Source: Chamaecyparis obtusa (lineage: Eukaryota; Streptophyta; Pinopsida; Cupressales; Cupressaceae). From it: DNA of 64,000 nucleotides. Positions 1-12,109 of this stretch are shown here, piece by piece. Each line of letters begins with the position of its first letter. Positions within the stretch are counted from its first letter, which is position 1. Under the pieces are notes generated by a model. The model was not told where the DNA came from, made no database searches, and was given only the letters and a program-made list of their open reading frames with translations. The DNA lies in NCBI GenBank assembly GCA_027943335.1, contig BSBK01001580.1, positions 62,001 to 126,000 of the forward strand. The letters run 5' to 3'. Both the position numbers and the translations under genes were made by a program.

Positions 1-535
1 TTGTGGTTCTAGAAAATTACATTTGAATACATTTATACATGTTCTTTCTTTCTGTTAAGTGTTATGTTATTGATGAAAATATAGTAATCAAACACAAAAC
101 TAACTAGTAGAGAAAGTTTTTCATTTATAAACTCTTTTGAGTTTTGATACATATGTGGCACAAGGCCCTATCTATCACTTTGTCTATCTCTATGCTCTGA
201 TGGTCGATGGCTCCCAGATCTCTTTGATCTATGATGAGAGAATGTAGATCTATGTCCAGTAGTCCATGAGTGGCTCCTCGATGTGCTCATATCACACATG
301 CACTCCTAGGCCCTCTGTAATTCATCCATCAGTCTTTATTCTCTCTCTACACAACCTCAGCTCTCTCTGGACACACACCAAGATATTGACATGTCTGCTA
401 GGATATCTGTGACCAATGGGAAACTCTTTCTTACTGGTTGGTAGTCAGTATGATATACATGTATCCTTCAGAACCTTGGATACAAAACTCCTCCATTCCA
501 CCATGCTAGCTGAAGAATGAAAACACATTTATCTT
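1..535. other. No clear gene; possible extra 3' part of the antisense PMD gene
   Basis: No intact reading frame is visible. On the minus strand, stretches between stops (about 500 down to 120) stay in readable protein-like register, so this may be a further decayed exon of the plant-mobile-domain pseudogene that ends near 536. No domain is recognised. Confidence 0.3.
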
Positions 536-2405
536 TTAGTACTTTTCTTCATCAATTAAGTTAATTTTCAAATCAAATACATTTTTTATACCTAGATCTC
601 CATCCTGGGTGTCACTGAAGGATCTAGATGGTGGGGGCATGGAGCGACTACTCTCTCCATGCTCATTGTGTCTAGGTCTCGCAAGTGGTGTCTCTGTATG
701 GGCACATGGATTTTTCATGATCTTAGTGGTGATACATGGAAAACATGCACATTCGCACATGTACTATCAGTTGGGGAAATCTCCTCTATTGTGCCACCAT
801 CCTAGTGTGTCCTCTCTAAAAATCCTAGATCACCTATGGAATAGTCATTAGGGAAGATAGGGTGGGTTCCCTTCAGACTCTAGTTTCTAATGTAGTCTCA
901 GTTGATGCCTGAATAGGCCACATCTGGTGATACTTTTATATCCTATGTCTCATCTATATCACTATGTACAATGTCTTCTACTGATGGTCGATGTATGGCA
1001 TTGGGTCTCTAATAATACCTCATCAGATGTGCATACTGAGGTACTGCTCTAGGGACCCCCTATATCAGGTCAAACTGTCTCATCACTCGATCATAGTAGT
1101 ATGGCATCACCATGTGACTCTGATGACCCTTTAGTAGCATGTGTTGTTGTGAGTGCCTCATCCGGTGTCGCATATTTTGCCACTCTGTCACGTGATAGTA
1201 GGGGCTTCATATCACATATGTGCCTAGAATATGGTCTAGACATATCCTCCAATAAAGGATATCTATGTACTGCCAAACATCTCTCAGTGGATAAGAAAAG
1301 CCTTCGGCGTGCTAGCATCTACCATCACAGGAACACCCTGTGGTCATGTACATGTGAAGTGCTCAAACAACCAAATTTTTAAACGTGTGTATACCATGAG
1401 ACTCTCTCACTGATATCTCACTAGTTGACATAACTCGTGGTATAAGTGGGCTAGCATGTTGTGGCCCACATGAATATTGTCCTATCACTCCCCATCCTAC
1501 GTACGAGATAGGTGAATGGTGTTGAAAAGACTATACCCTTTGTGTTGGATACTAAAACCAAGGACAGTATACATAGCATCACTCTCTATACCAAAGGTGT
1601 AGGGCCTGCTAGTATGGTTGATAGAGTGATCTGATCTGCTCAGGTTCACATCTGTGGAACCCGTCCCAAGAAATACTTTGCATCTATGTGGATATCCTCA
1701 AGACCCTCATGTACTCTTGGTCTAACAGGCTCACCTCAGAGTGGAAGTCATAGGATCCTATATACATCCTCTAGTGTCACAGTGATCTCACCTTAGGGAA
1801 GAGGAAAGGAGCATGTATCCTCATCCCACCTCTCTATGAGAGCTAATAGCATGGCTCAGTGAAGTCTAATCTGTGGTAGGACTATTACCCAATATAGTCC
1901 TGCCTCTCTCAATAACTATATCTCATCCTCGCATAGCTCAGATAGTCTCTCTCTGATAACCAATAGTGGCCCTCCAAAGGGATGCTCTTGGAGATGAACT
2001 AAGTCCTATAAGCACAAACAAACATCATATCAGCTCTCTAGAACAAAAAATCTATAAATCCAACTTGTCTAGGTCAAATTTGACCTCAATTAGGTCAATG
2101 TCAACCTTCCTGGATCAAGGTCGACATTCCTGGGTCAGGGTCGACCTTTTTGGGTCAATGTTGACCTCATTCCAGAAAAGGTGAAGACCTTCCAATTCAT
2201 GTTGACCTTTTTGGGTCAAGGTTGACATAACTAGGTTAGGGTCAACCTTTAAGGGTCAAGATCAACCTTGCCTACAAAAAAATAAGAACTTGTGAAATAC
2301 AAAGATTAATAACAGTCTACTCACCCCGGGAATTGGTCGTTTGGTAGCCAGACACTGTCTCAAGAGCTCCATTTGTGTCGCTTGAAGTTCTTCTCTACTT
2401 GGCAT
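536..2405 (-). pseudogene. Plant mobile domain (PMD) protein, spliced antisense ORF, decayed
   Basis: On the minus strand this reads as a broken plant mobile domain (aminotransferase-like) protein. A 27-codon exon (2405 down to 2325, start MPSREELQATQME) ends at a GT donor. A TTATAG acceptor (2006-2011) opens exon 2 in the same phase. Exon 2 shows the family landmarks in order: ALIERWDEDTCSFPLP and GEITVTLEDVYRIL (about 1865-1750), AHLYHELCQLVRY (about 1460-1430) and YYDRVMRQFDLI followed by GVP (about 1105-1045). A Ser/Pro/Arg-rich tail runs to about 540. Many in-frame stops break it; those inside the conserved block sit where Arg or Gln is expected (CGA to TGA, CAA to TAA). PMD proteins occur as host silencing factors and inside transposons. 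Its position, antisense and about 0.6 kb upstream of the polypurine tract and LTR at 13561-13576 once E1 is removed, fits an antisense extra ORF of a Tat-like Ty3/gypsy element. A captured or nearby host gene is the alternative. Confidence 0.75.
2047..2277. repeat. GGTCAA/TTGACC motif array in the intron of the PMD pseudogene
   Basis: About ten irregular copies of a GGTCAAGGTTGACC-like motif, partly palindromic around GGTCGACC, spaced about 20-25 bp apart. The array lies between the inferred donor at 2324 and acceptor at 2006. The same motif recurs at 13911-13990 and 24188-24270, both inside the proposed S1 LTR. TTGACC is the core of the plant W-box, but no regulatory role can be shown from sequence. 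Confidence 0.6.
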
Positions 2406-2447
2406 TATGTTTTCTCTCTTCAAATCTGTAAATGGTAAGAATGAGTA

Positions 2448-2452
2448 AGTAT
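2448..2452. repeat. Target-site duplication of E1, left copy (AGTAT)
   Basis: AGTAT directly precedes the TG of the E1 5' LTR. The same five bases directly follow the CA of the 3' LTR at 13026-13030. A perfect 5-bp duplication fixes both ends of the element. Confidence 0.93.
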
Positions 2453-3325
2453 TGTATACACCTAAAAATGGTCATCTAGACTATTAGCCCCTTTTGCTAA
2501 ATCATCAATTACTTGCTCTTGATCAAATCCTAGCTCTATCATTTATTCAATTATTTTCTATGGGCTAACCATCTTATCCTAAGTCTTTATTTATTTAAAA
2601 GGAATATTTCCTCCCCTTTTAATAAATAAAAAGCCCCCACTTTTCCTCTTATCCTAAGTTGCACAAATAAAGCATTATTCTTATTTTATAAAAAGGGAAA
2701 AAGCACTTTTTGTCTCATATGGACACAAAAGTCAACTCCTATTTTCTCATTGGAGGATACTTGTGCACATGGATTTCTCCTCTTTTAAGCTCCACCATTG
2801 ATTAAATCTTTTGCCTCTTAATCTCCATGGTCCATTCCTCCTCATTTCCTTTAAAAGGAGAGCTCTCTTCTTCATTCTAGATCATCTTGGAGCTTTTGAA
2901 GATTTGGAGCATTTTTGGCTTTTGCATCTACATGTTATCATAGTTTCACTTCTTGCATTATCATGGCATTCTTAGCTTAGATTTCTTTTATGCTTTAGGT
3001 TAATTCATCTAGCTTAACTAGGAGGCTTTGTAATACTTGCATCTTTCATTTTTATAGCTTAGCTTGCATTTCCATTTCTAGCATAGCATTGCATTGCATT
3101 TCATTTGATTCTTGAGGATATTGGCATTCTTTCCCTTGTCTTCATTTGAATCTCCCATTGCATGGTTTACTAGCAAGGTTATTGGCTTAATAGCTCTAGC
3201 TGAGAGCATTCTTAAAAACCCTTGCACTCCATGCCTAGGGAGCTATGGATCAATTTTTGAGACCTCATTCTTGAGTGTTCTTAAATGTAATGATTCATAG
3301 AAGTGTAACACAATTATAGCACACA
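2453..3325 (+). repeat. E1 5' LTR
   Basis: Starts TGTATACACC and ends TAGCACACA; matches 12110-13025 almost base for base. Compared with the 3' copy it lacks about 43 bp near 2880. A TTTAAAAGG element followed by GAGAGCTCTC (about 2850-2870) occupies the place where the related E3 LTR has CTATAAAAG, so it is the likely core promoter. Confidence 0.93.
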
Positions 3326-3330
3326 TTTTT

Positions 3331-3345
3331 TGGCGCCCACCATGG
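3331..3345 (+). other. E1 primer binding site
   Basis: TGGCGCCCACCATGG lies six bases past the 5' LTR end. TGGCGCCCACC-type sites are frequent in plant Ty3/gypsy elements; I do not assign the tRNA. The E3 element has the equivalent TGGTGTCCACCATGG. Confidence 0.8.
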
Positions 3346-5757
3346 AGCAGAGTAGACTAGCTTTGTCCCTTCTTTTTCTGCATTTTCATCATTTTTCGTC
3401 AATTTTTCAGCAAGTTTTTAGCTTAATTTTTGGTCTCTATTTTTTTTTTCTCAGACTATCATACGATACTTTCCAGAAGTATCGTGTGATACTTCTCTGT
3501 ATGCACGTGCGATACTTTGCCTATCAAAAGTATCACCTAGCTATTGCAGAGAATATCGCCTGGTCTCGAGCGAAGTATCGCCTGGTGTAAGGTGAAATAT
3601 TGCACGAACAGAAAGTATCACCCCAATATACTACGAAGTATCGCGTGATTCTGGTGTCTATACCTGACAGTGAGCTATTTTTGAGTTATTTTATCTATCT
3701 TGCAAGTTTTGGGTTCGCTGCTAACTTTTTGAAATTTTTTGAAAATTTTAGCATTTTCAAATCCGTGCCTAATTTTTGAAAAAAATTTGCAAATGGTATC
3801 AAAAATCAAAGTGTGATATATCATTGGAAAGGTCTTTCTGTGCCTAATCTAACCATGATGATTTTATTTTCAGATTTTGTCATTTAATCAGTTATTTTTT
3901 GTAGATTATCTGATTTTTCATGTGCTAACCATTGTTAGATTTTGGGTTTTCCTAACCATTGTGGGTCTAACCAGTTGTGGTTGTAGGTGCACTTTCTTGA
4001 GATATTTTGCCAAAAGAATGCATGTCAAAGAGGGCTACTAACGATTTTTGTAGGGCTGCCCAAGCATAAAAACAAAAAAAAATCTTGCTTGTTTATTTGC
4101 TTTCCTTTTAAGTGTGGCAAAAACTAGTTGTTTCATTTATTAGGCACTTAATACCTTGTTGTAGAAATTTTGAGGTGGTAGGAGAGTATGCTCTTCACCC
4201 TTGTGGTGAAACAGAAATCTTGACCCATCTTGAGATTTTGAAAGCAAGGGGGTAACTAAATCTTTGCTTGGTGTGTTTGGGTGAAGTTTTTGAGATAGGG
4301 GAGTATGCTCTTCACCCTTGTGGTGAACCAAAAACCTTGAACCTCAAGAATTGATCCACTTTTTGTTTAGATTTAGAATCCTTTAGCGGGCCTGCTCTTG
4401 AGCAATCAAGAGGAACAACCCAAGTGGGAACAAGCTAATACCAAGCTATTCCAACCCACTATAATCTCAAGGCTATCGAGGACACAAAACCTTGGTAGAC
4501 ATAGTACTTATCTTCGCTTAATGTGAGTAACTTGTGGGATTGTGACCATAAGGAAAGCATTGGGCAAGAATGCTTAAGGTACTCTTGAGGCCGCGAGGTC
4601 CTAGTCCTTTATGAGGAGCAAAAGGGGTGCTATGAATGGAAGCCCTTACTACGAAACTTTAGATAGAGGCCACCTTATTTTAGCCTCTTAGCTTCTTGGT
4701 GCAAGGATTGATCCAAGTGGACTTACCCGGATCACCCCAAGACATTCACCATATGTGTTCCTTTGGTTGTGTTTTTGACACTTCCATGACAATGCCAATA
4801 TCTCTTGTGGGCAACCACTTGGTGTGAGGCAAGGGAGCATCAAGTTGTGGGCCACGTTGCTAAGTAATGAGCCTTGTCCTTCTAGGTAGTAATTGCTTGA
4901 ATTGTCTTCGATTGTGCTATACCAGTGTAAATGTTCTCAACATTCAAACAAAATGGTAGCACTCATAGAATTTTTCTATTTTGATATCACAATTGCTTGT
5001 CTTGGCAAGGTTGCTTTTGCCCTTGTTTCAAGTGTTCTATGACATGTTTGATCCTATACTGTTTGCAAACCTATCTTTTATCTGCTATTACTGCTTGTCA
5101 AACTGAGAAATTGCACTATCCAACCTTCAAACTTGATCAAAATGCTTCAAAACTGAGATTTTTATGTTCACTGGTCAAAAAGTCATACAATTCTACAACA
5201 GTATTGCGCGCTTTGCGAGATATATCACGCGATAGTTCACTTCTACTGGACTATCACCCTGCTAGCATGGTGTCTATCGCCCAGCCTTAGTGGAAACTAT
5301 CGCCTAGTTTAAGGCGAAGTATCGCCTGATTGAGAAGTATCACCTTGTTTTCTTGAGAACTATCGCCTGGGTCATTTCTACTGTCCTGTCATTGCTGCAA
5401 TCCGGAGTTGCTAAAATTGCACTTTAACCTATCGTAGAATGTCTTTTTATGTTCTTACCTGAAGATGGCTTGTTGCCTTCATGCTTAGATTTGTTCTAGA
5501 CTGAAAAAAAATGAGCTAAAACTATTGGATTTGAGCTTAATGAATGCTACTCTTGATCACTTGTCACATCACGGTTACCTCTCTAGCTACTTGCTCACTG
5601 CTCGGCTTTAGTCAATTGATTGTTGTAAGTGCTTGAGCACTTTTGACAAGCCATCTCTCTATTTTTCTACTTTGACAAGTGATCTTTATTAGCTTTGCTT
5701 ATCTCAAATCTGAGAAACTTTGTCTCATTCTATTAGTCAACCAACATCTCTTTTCAT
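3346..5757 (+). other. E1 long untranslated leader with repeated ATCGCCTG motifs
   Basis: No convincing coding region. Two clusters (about 3466-3652 and 5209-5370) are built from GAAGTATCGCCTGGT-like units on both strands (GATACTTC, GAAGTATC, ACTATCGCC). A separate ~30-bp phrase, GAGTATGCTCTTCACCCTTG plus the following bases, occurs twice at about 4187 and 4302. Long leaders between primer site and gag are common in Tat-type elements. Confidence 0.6.
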
Positions 5758-8700
5758 GCCAGTTACAACTCGGTCTAATTTGAGCAGGAGAGTCATCCTC
5801 CGTTCAATTATACACAATTACCTTCTCCAACTAGATGCTCACGAGTGCCCATTAGCAACAATAGTTCTAGTTCTAACCAATTTGAGGATTCTAAGGCTAC
5901 CCCATGGTACAAAGGAGGTTTCCTCTTTTCCGCATTCAAGACCCCCAAAAACACGAACAGTGTCTCACTTACTTTGACTGAACAAGAAAAATTTCAATGC
6001 TTGCAAGAACATTTTGAGCATAAAGATAACCAAGCGCGCTTAGACAAAAAACACAATCAACAAAGGATGGATGCTGCTAGGCACATGGCTTATAGAGGAA
6101 TGTCTCATGAGCAACCTGAGACTAGTAACCATGAGCATAGATCTCTTTTTATCAATGGCAACAATGGCAACAACATGCCACCAAGCTCTCCTCCAAGACC
6201 CACTTTTGGTATGCCTTCTTCACCTCCTAGACCTCCTCCCTCTCAACATGAGGCAGAGGCTGATGATGAGATTTCTAGTGAGGATCTTATGAGATTTGAA
6301 TAAGATGTGGTCTCCCAACGAATGATGCATAAGCTTTTAGAGCGTAATGGCGATCAATATTTTCAATATATGACTTCTAGAGGATACAAGCTTCCTCCCG
6401 GCTATGATGTCAGACAAATTGTCCAACAAAGAGTACCAACTGAATTGTAAGTCCTTCAAGAAGAACTACATCGGACAAATCAATGCCTTACCCAAATGGC
6501 AATAGAAAGAGAGCCTCCAAAGGTCTCTTTTGTAGAATCAATTTGTGCTCTTCCCTTTGATAAAAGTCTATACATGGTCCCATTTCCTAGGGATATTGAG
6601 GTTCCCAAATATGACAAGTATGATGGAAATGGAGATCCCCATGACCATGTGCATCACTTTTATGCTCTTAGTATGGACTTTCTTCATGAAGACACATTTC
6701 TTCTATGATTATTCCCTCGAAGCTTAAGAGGACAAGCTTTAGAATGGTTTGCAAAGTTGACACCTCCTTTGAAGACTTTTGATGAGTTGACTATGCGCTT
6801 CACACAACACTATTCATACAATATCCAACAACCTATCACCATGATAGATCTTGGTGCTTTGAGACAAAACCAAGGAGAATTATTTGCTACTTATTTGCAA
6901 CGTTGGAGGTCATTGTATTCTCAATATCCTCATCAACTACCCGAAAGGGAAAAGATTGATATTTTTGTCAACACTCTTGTGCCTGAGTTGTATTATGATC
7001 TAAGGAAACAATTGTTCTCCTCTTTCAATGACATGGTTGAAAGTGCATATCAAATTGAGGATGTAGCTATAAGAAAAGGGGATATTGTTATTAATAAAGA
7101 TGCTAAAGGCAATGGCAAAGACAAGAACAAACCTTGGAATAAAAACAAGTATGTTGTTAATGATGGGGTTGTTGACGCTCCTAAAGCTAAAGAGCCTGCT
7201 TTCAATCTCTCTAATGCTATCTATGCAGAAAAACAACAAGAAGCTGCCAACGCTCACGGTGCTCCTAAACCTCAATATGCAGATAAGCCTAAGAAGTCAT
7301 TTCAAAAGCAAGTCTATACCAAGTTGGTAGAACCTTATGATGTGATCCTTAAGACTTTGGTTGACAATGGATATCTTGCACTTCCTGATAAACCTAGTAA
7401 CTGGGATCCACTAAATAAGCTTGATTGGTGGCGAGAGGATCATTATTGTCTTTATCACAGAAACAAGGGACATCTGACAGATAATTGTTTTAAGCTTAAG
7501 GATGATATTCAGGATCTTATTGAGAATGGCACAATCTCCACTGATGGCTTAACTAAAAATTCTGATCACACAGCTTTCAAAGATCCTCTACCTAAGCATG
7601 ATAAGGGGGAAACCTCTCAAACACATAAAAAGAATCATGATGCAAAGATCAACTATACATATACTTTTGATACACATGTGATCAACATGGTAGAGCCTAT
7701 TGAGAGTGTTCTTATGATGAGATCTCAAGATGATAATAAAGCCAATCATGGTAAGCAAAATTTGGTCTTGCAAACACATGGTAGTTCATCTTCCCAAAGT
7801 GAGACATTGAATGTTGTTACTAGGGGGCAAGCCAAGATTGTCCTTAAAACTATGCAAAATCCCAAGCAAGCTTTGCCTTCCAAACAAGTGGCTCCTTCAT
7901 CCACCCCTAGTTATGATCTTGTCCAACATTTGCAAAAGACACTAGCATAGATATCTATCCTTGAGTTGCATCGATTATCCCCTTCGCATAGAGAGATTCT
8001 TGATGAGGCTCTACGTACAACATGTGTTCCCAATGACATTGATCTAGATCAATTTCAGGCTATGGTCAACCACATTTCATCTCCGCTATCTCTCTCCTTT
8101 TCTGCAGAAGATGACATATCTATTGCTCACCTGCATAATCTAGCTTTACACATTGAAGTTCTAGTCTACAATATCTGAGTCTGCCGAGTCTTGATAGATA
8201 ATGGTGCAGGGTTAAATATTGTTTCTTTCAATGTCATACAACAATTGGGTTTGTCAAAATTTGCTATAGATTCTAAGAAGAAGATTACTATAAAAGCTTA
8301 CAATGAAGTGGAAAGATCTTCCAAAGGTCTTGTCACACTGCCTGTCTAAGTGGGCCCTATCATGAAAGATATTAGCTTCCAAGTATTGGACATCCCACTT
8401 GCATATAACACTCTTTTGGGTCATCCTTGGATCCATGACATGCAGGCTGTTCCTTCCACTTATCATTAGTGCGTCAAATTTTTGTACAATGGCACTGAAG
8501 TTGTGATTCCTGGAGACCATACTATTGCTATTAATGCTCTTGCTACTGCTGAAAAATGTGTTCCTCACAATGAACCTTCTGTTGATCCTAGTACGTCTCT
8601 AGTTGCTACTGAGAAAACACTTAAGATGATGAGCCTTGGTATGGGTGAATATACGCTGGATTCTTTTGCTTCTATGCCTATTTCTCCTAGGTCATATGGG

Positions 8701-9366
8701 AGACCCTCTGATCAGATGAAGCCTTCCACTTCTACTATGATGATCTTTGATACTTTTGTTCCTTCATCTATTCCTTTAGAAGTAGAAAGAGAAGAACAAG
8801 ATATTCAAGAGTGGATCTATAGAGAAGATGAGGGTAGATTTTCCCTCCTTGATAATTCCAGAAATAATCCCATGCTCAGTAATTCAGACACGGATACAAA
8901 TGAGTCACCGCTACAGACTATGACTCAAATGGGAGATGATCTTCCTTCTACTTCACTTCTTTGGGGAGAAGAATGTATATCTACTGATGATATAGCTAAG
9001 GCCTCTATGTCTAGAACCTATGTGCCTAAAGAATCATTGAACTATGATAGACAACATCACAACATTACATGGCTACTACAAAGAGGTGATCTCTCACATA
9101 ATGACATGAGTATCTCTACTTCTCGGCATCTTAAGCCTCTTCCAGAAGATTCTTCGATGATAGATATGGATGTTGATGTAGTTCATACCTCTCGTAACCC
9201 ACCTGACATAGTTGATGATTCTCATGTAGGGTCTGATGAGTTTGTTCCCCGTATTGCCTTAGTGGACTACATTGGTCCTTCTATGATGAATCTAGATCTA
9301 GCTACTTTTGGAGCCTACCCTACAGCTCAACCTCTCATATCACCAGAGATGACACCCCTCATATAA
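5758..9366 (+). pseudogene. gag: E1 gag-protease and pol spacer, broken by in-frame stops
   Basis: Likely begins at MPVTTRSN (5758), with one frame change before 5845. From 5845 to 9366 a single frame is kept for 3.5 kb. The capsid-type retrotransposon gag region lies about 6580-7060 (PRDIEVPKYDKYDGNGDP, then LRGQALEWF). A CHHC knuckle variant, CLYHRNKGHLTDNC, sits near 7447, and the aspartic protease near 8185-8420 has VLIDNGAG at the active site (DNGA, not the usual DSGA/DTGA) and later LLGHPWI. The final ~290 residues to 9366 are an acidic spacer with no recognised domain. Seven in-frame stops (6301, 6448, 6706, 7948, 8176, 8347, 8467) interrupt it; most fall where Arg or Gln is expected. 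Gag would form the particle and the protease would mature it, but this copy cannot make either intact. Confidence 0.88.
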
Positions 9367-10045
9367 ATGTTATTGAACCAGTCACTTCATTTTATCTCGC
9401 ATCAACACCTGTTACTTCTTCCACCAGCGAACTAGCAACAAAAAAGATTGAATCAGCAATCAAGTATCACAGTCATCACATCAAAAGAAAAGAGCAATGG
9501 TCGGATGGCGAATACCACATTGTGGCAGTATCCGAACCTAAGAAAAGTAAAAATAAAAATTTTCTCAAAAATAATGATTCTCAAATAAAAGATGACAAGC
9601 TGATTCTCTACAAAAAAATGGTGCACTACTTCAAGCATGATCTCATATCTGTTACACTTCAGCCCATTCCTAGAGCTAAGAACAAAGTTTCTAATGCCTT
9701 GGTTACTTCGACATCCATCTTACAAATGAAAAGGCATAAATCTTGCTTCAAGTTCCTGGTGGATGAATTACGATATCCTGCTTACAAATCCTACAATCCT
9801 GCCATCTTTTCATGTCTTCCACCACATATTCTTCCTAAAAATCCACCACACCATTCTTTTCACCATCCCTTACACTTTGCCTTTGTCTCTAGTGACTTGT
9901 ATAGGAAGGGTCTAGATGGAACTCTCCTTAGGTGTCTAGAAATAGAGGAGTCAGAAAAGGTGCTAGCTAAAATCCACAATGGCATATGTGGATCACATTC
10001 TAATGATCCTCCACTAGCTCAGACATTGCTTAGGGCTGTTTATTA
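9367..10045 (+). pseudogene. pol: E1 pol remnant: RNase H end and integrase zinc-finger start
   Basis: In a different frame from gag, about 9520-10045 encodes a fragment with YFKHDLISV, then PIPRAKNKVSNALVTSTS (typical of the RNase H end and tether), then LYRKGLDGTLLRCLE and IHNGICGSHS, the His half of the integrase HHCC finger. The Cys pair and the DDE core are missing; sequence stops matching soon after LLRAVY. Reverse transcriptase, expected before this, is absent, so one large internal deletion joined the protease/spacer region to the RNase H end and a second removed the integrase. Confidence 0.8.
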
Positions 10046-12095
10046 ATGGTCAAACTGGTTGAGACCTCCTATCGTCATAGTTGCAACATTTGGGCCTAGG
10101 GCCTATCAGTTCTCTACATTAGAGGAAGTAGATTCTTGATGCCCATTTCTGTCTGGGGCATTCTTTGTACATACTTTATGATCCTGAAAAAATTTCAAAA
10201 AAATTGATATATGATGCTGAAAAAATCCTAAAAAGCATAAAAAGTACTAAAAAAATGAGCATCCTAGTGAAAACCTAGCAATGGGCGCTTTGATGTCTCA
10301 CCAAAAAAATCCAAAAAATTCAAAAAATTTGAAAAAATTGAAAAAGTGCCTTGGTGAAAACCTAGAAACAAGCACCTTGGTAGCAAAAATACAAAAAAAA
10401 TAATAATAAGTCCTAAAAAATTACAATAAATCTATCAAGTGATGAAAACCTGGAAACAGGCGCTGCTTGAGACCCTCTGCATCTATGTCTATCAGTCTTG
10501 CGTGGCACTCATTCACTCCACTTCTCGCTTTGCCTCTCCTAGCCTGGAATTGATTCTTGTCTTAGTCTAGGGGGCATCTATCATTTTGAGCTTATCTTGG
10601 GTCTCTTTGTGTGTCTGGGTTTCTTGGGCAACTTGGTTTAAATAGTATTTTTCAACACTACCCTTGCCTCAAGTGTTTCTCAACACTTATCAAATATCCT
10701 ACCCTATAGTCTAGTATGATATGATATTTCTCATTTGCAGATGCGATACTCAAAGCTTAAATCTATGACCTACACACACACACTTGACTTGCTGAGACTT
10801 GCTTGGCTTTATTTTCTTTGTGTGATGTCTATGATGATTTCTTTACTGAGTGTTCTCCCCCTATGATCATTTTCGATGATGCATAGCTAGAAGATTGAGG
10901 GAATGAGAACATGTTTTATTGCTTTTTCTGCTTGTGGATATATTTTGTTGGTCCTACTTGTCATTAGCATTTATGCTTGTTCCACTTGACATTGGGATCT
11001 ACAAGGTATTATCCTTGACTGTTTTGCAAGTGCATGCTTATAGTCATCTTGACTTTCTTGTGTCTCAATGCGATCATAATCTTTCTATATCAAACTTAGG
11101 TAATCTCACTGCACTAGTCATCTTGACCTACATGTCTCTGATGCCTAGGTGAGATTTCCACATTTCTATCTGATATAGATCATATTCAGATTCACATAGT
11201 TATGCTAGTGTGTATTGTATGATCTTGCGACGCTACCAATAACTCTTGATGATGAATATTAGATGTCTATTAGCATTGTGACCTTGCAAGTAAACCACTT
11301 TTCATGTAGCTTGCATTTTTAAGTTCATGTTAGTTTAGTTTTGCATCTTGCATATGGAGAGAGCTCTCCTTTCATCTTTCATGGACTTGTTAATCAACTG
11401 CGTTCACCTTTCGCTTTTTCCCGATCATGTCTTTCACTTCTAGTCTTTCATATCCCATCATTTTCCTTTCATTTTAGGATCAAAACCAAAATCTGAGTTC
11501 ACCTTGATCATCCAAATCACCTTTTCCCCCTCTTTCACATAGTTGGCTGACCTTTTGAGGCCTAATCCTTCGATCTTCGCTGGGGCATTCTTCACCTCTT
11601 CATCTCCATCTCTTTCAAACTTCTAGTCTTTCATTCACTTTCAATCCCAAGTTCAAATTTTTCCCCTCCATGGTGTTTTTGGGTTGAGGGACCGCTTGGT
11701 TCGTGCCCCAGGTCCCATGTGTGGGGCATACCTTCACTACTTGATGGTTGTTCTATTCTTTCATCTTCGATTATGATTTCTAGTGATTTGATCATGTCTC
11801 TCTTGCTTCTGCATTCCCTCTACCCAGATTTCACTTTTGATCCCGAGGGGGTAGACACATCATATCTTATTAGCTATCTCTTTCCTAAGTGTTCAGTACT
11901 GTCGCTACCAAGCTGACCATGCAGGATTTGCTATTTTTCTACACTTCATTCTTTGGAGTCAGAATGCTATTGCTTGCCTTCTTGGCTATCTCTTGCTTTC
12001 TTGGCTAATCTGAGTTGCTTTGTGAGCCCAAATTGATCTCACATTTCAACTTCATTCTTTGACTACATGTGTTCCCAAATCAATCACACATTAGT
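10046..12095 (+). other. E1 3' non-coding region with repeated GAAAACCTAG units
   Basis: No coding signal. Between 10180 and 10460, A-rich blocks alternate with three copies of a GTGAAAACCTRGAAACAGGCGC-like unit (about 10267, 10360, 10440). The same arrangement in reverse orientation is seen in E3 (49170-49310 and about 49830-49960), so this is a conserved family feature. The rest (10700-12095) is T/C-rich and shows nothing recognisable. Confidence 0.6.
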
Positions 12096-12109
12096 CAAAG
12101 AGGGGCAAA
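12096..12109 (+). other. E1 polypurine tract
   Basis: CAAAGAGGGGCAAA directly precedes the TG of the 3' LTR. It is the plus-strand primer of the element; E3 has the same GAGGGGCAAA in the reverse orientation at 47798-47812. Confidence 0.85.

Noticed and set aside
609..1382. Plus-strand frames at 609-851 and 1101-1382 that look open
   Set aside because: They lie opposite the PMD pseudogene, whose minus-strand frame has recognisable family blocks; the plus-strand peptides match nothing.
10919..11916. Hydrophobic plus-strand frames (10919-11152, 11719-11916) suggestive of a small membrane or envelope-like gene
   Set aside because: Short, T/C-rich, without a consistent frame or start context; they fall in the non-coding tail of E1 and the related E3 tail has no equivalent frame.
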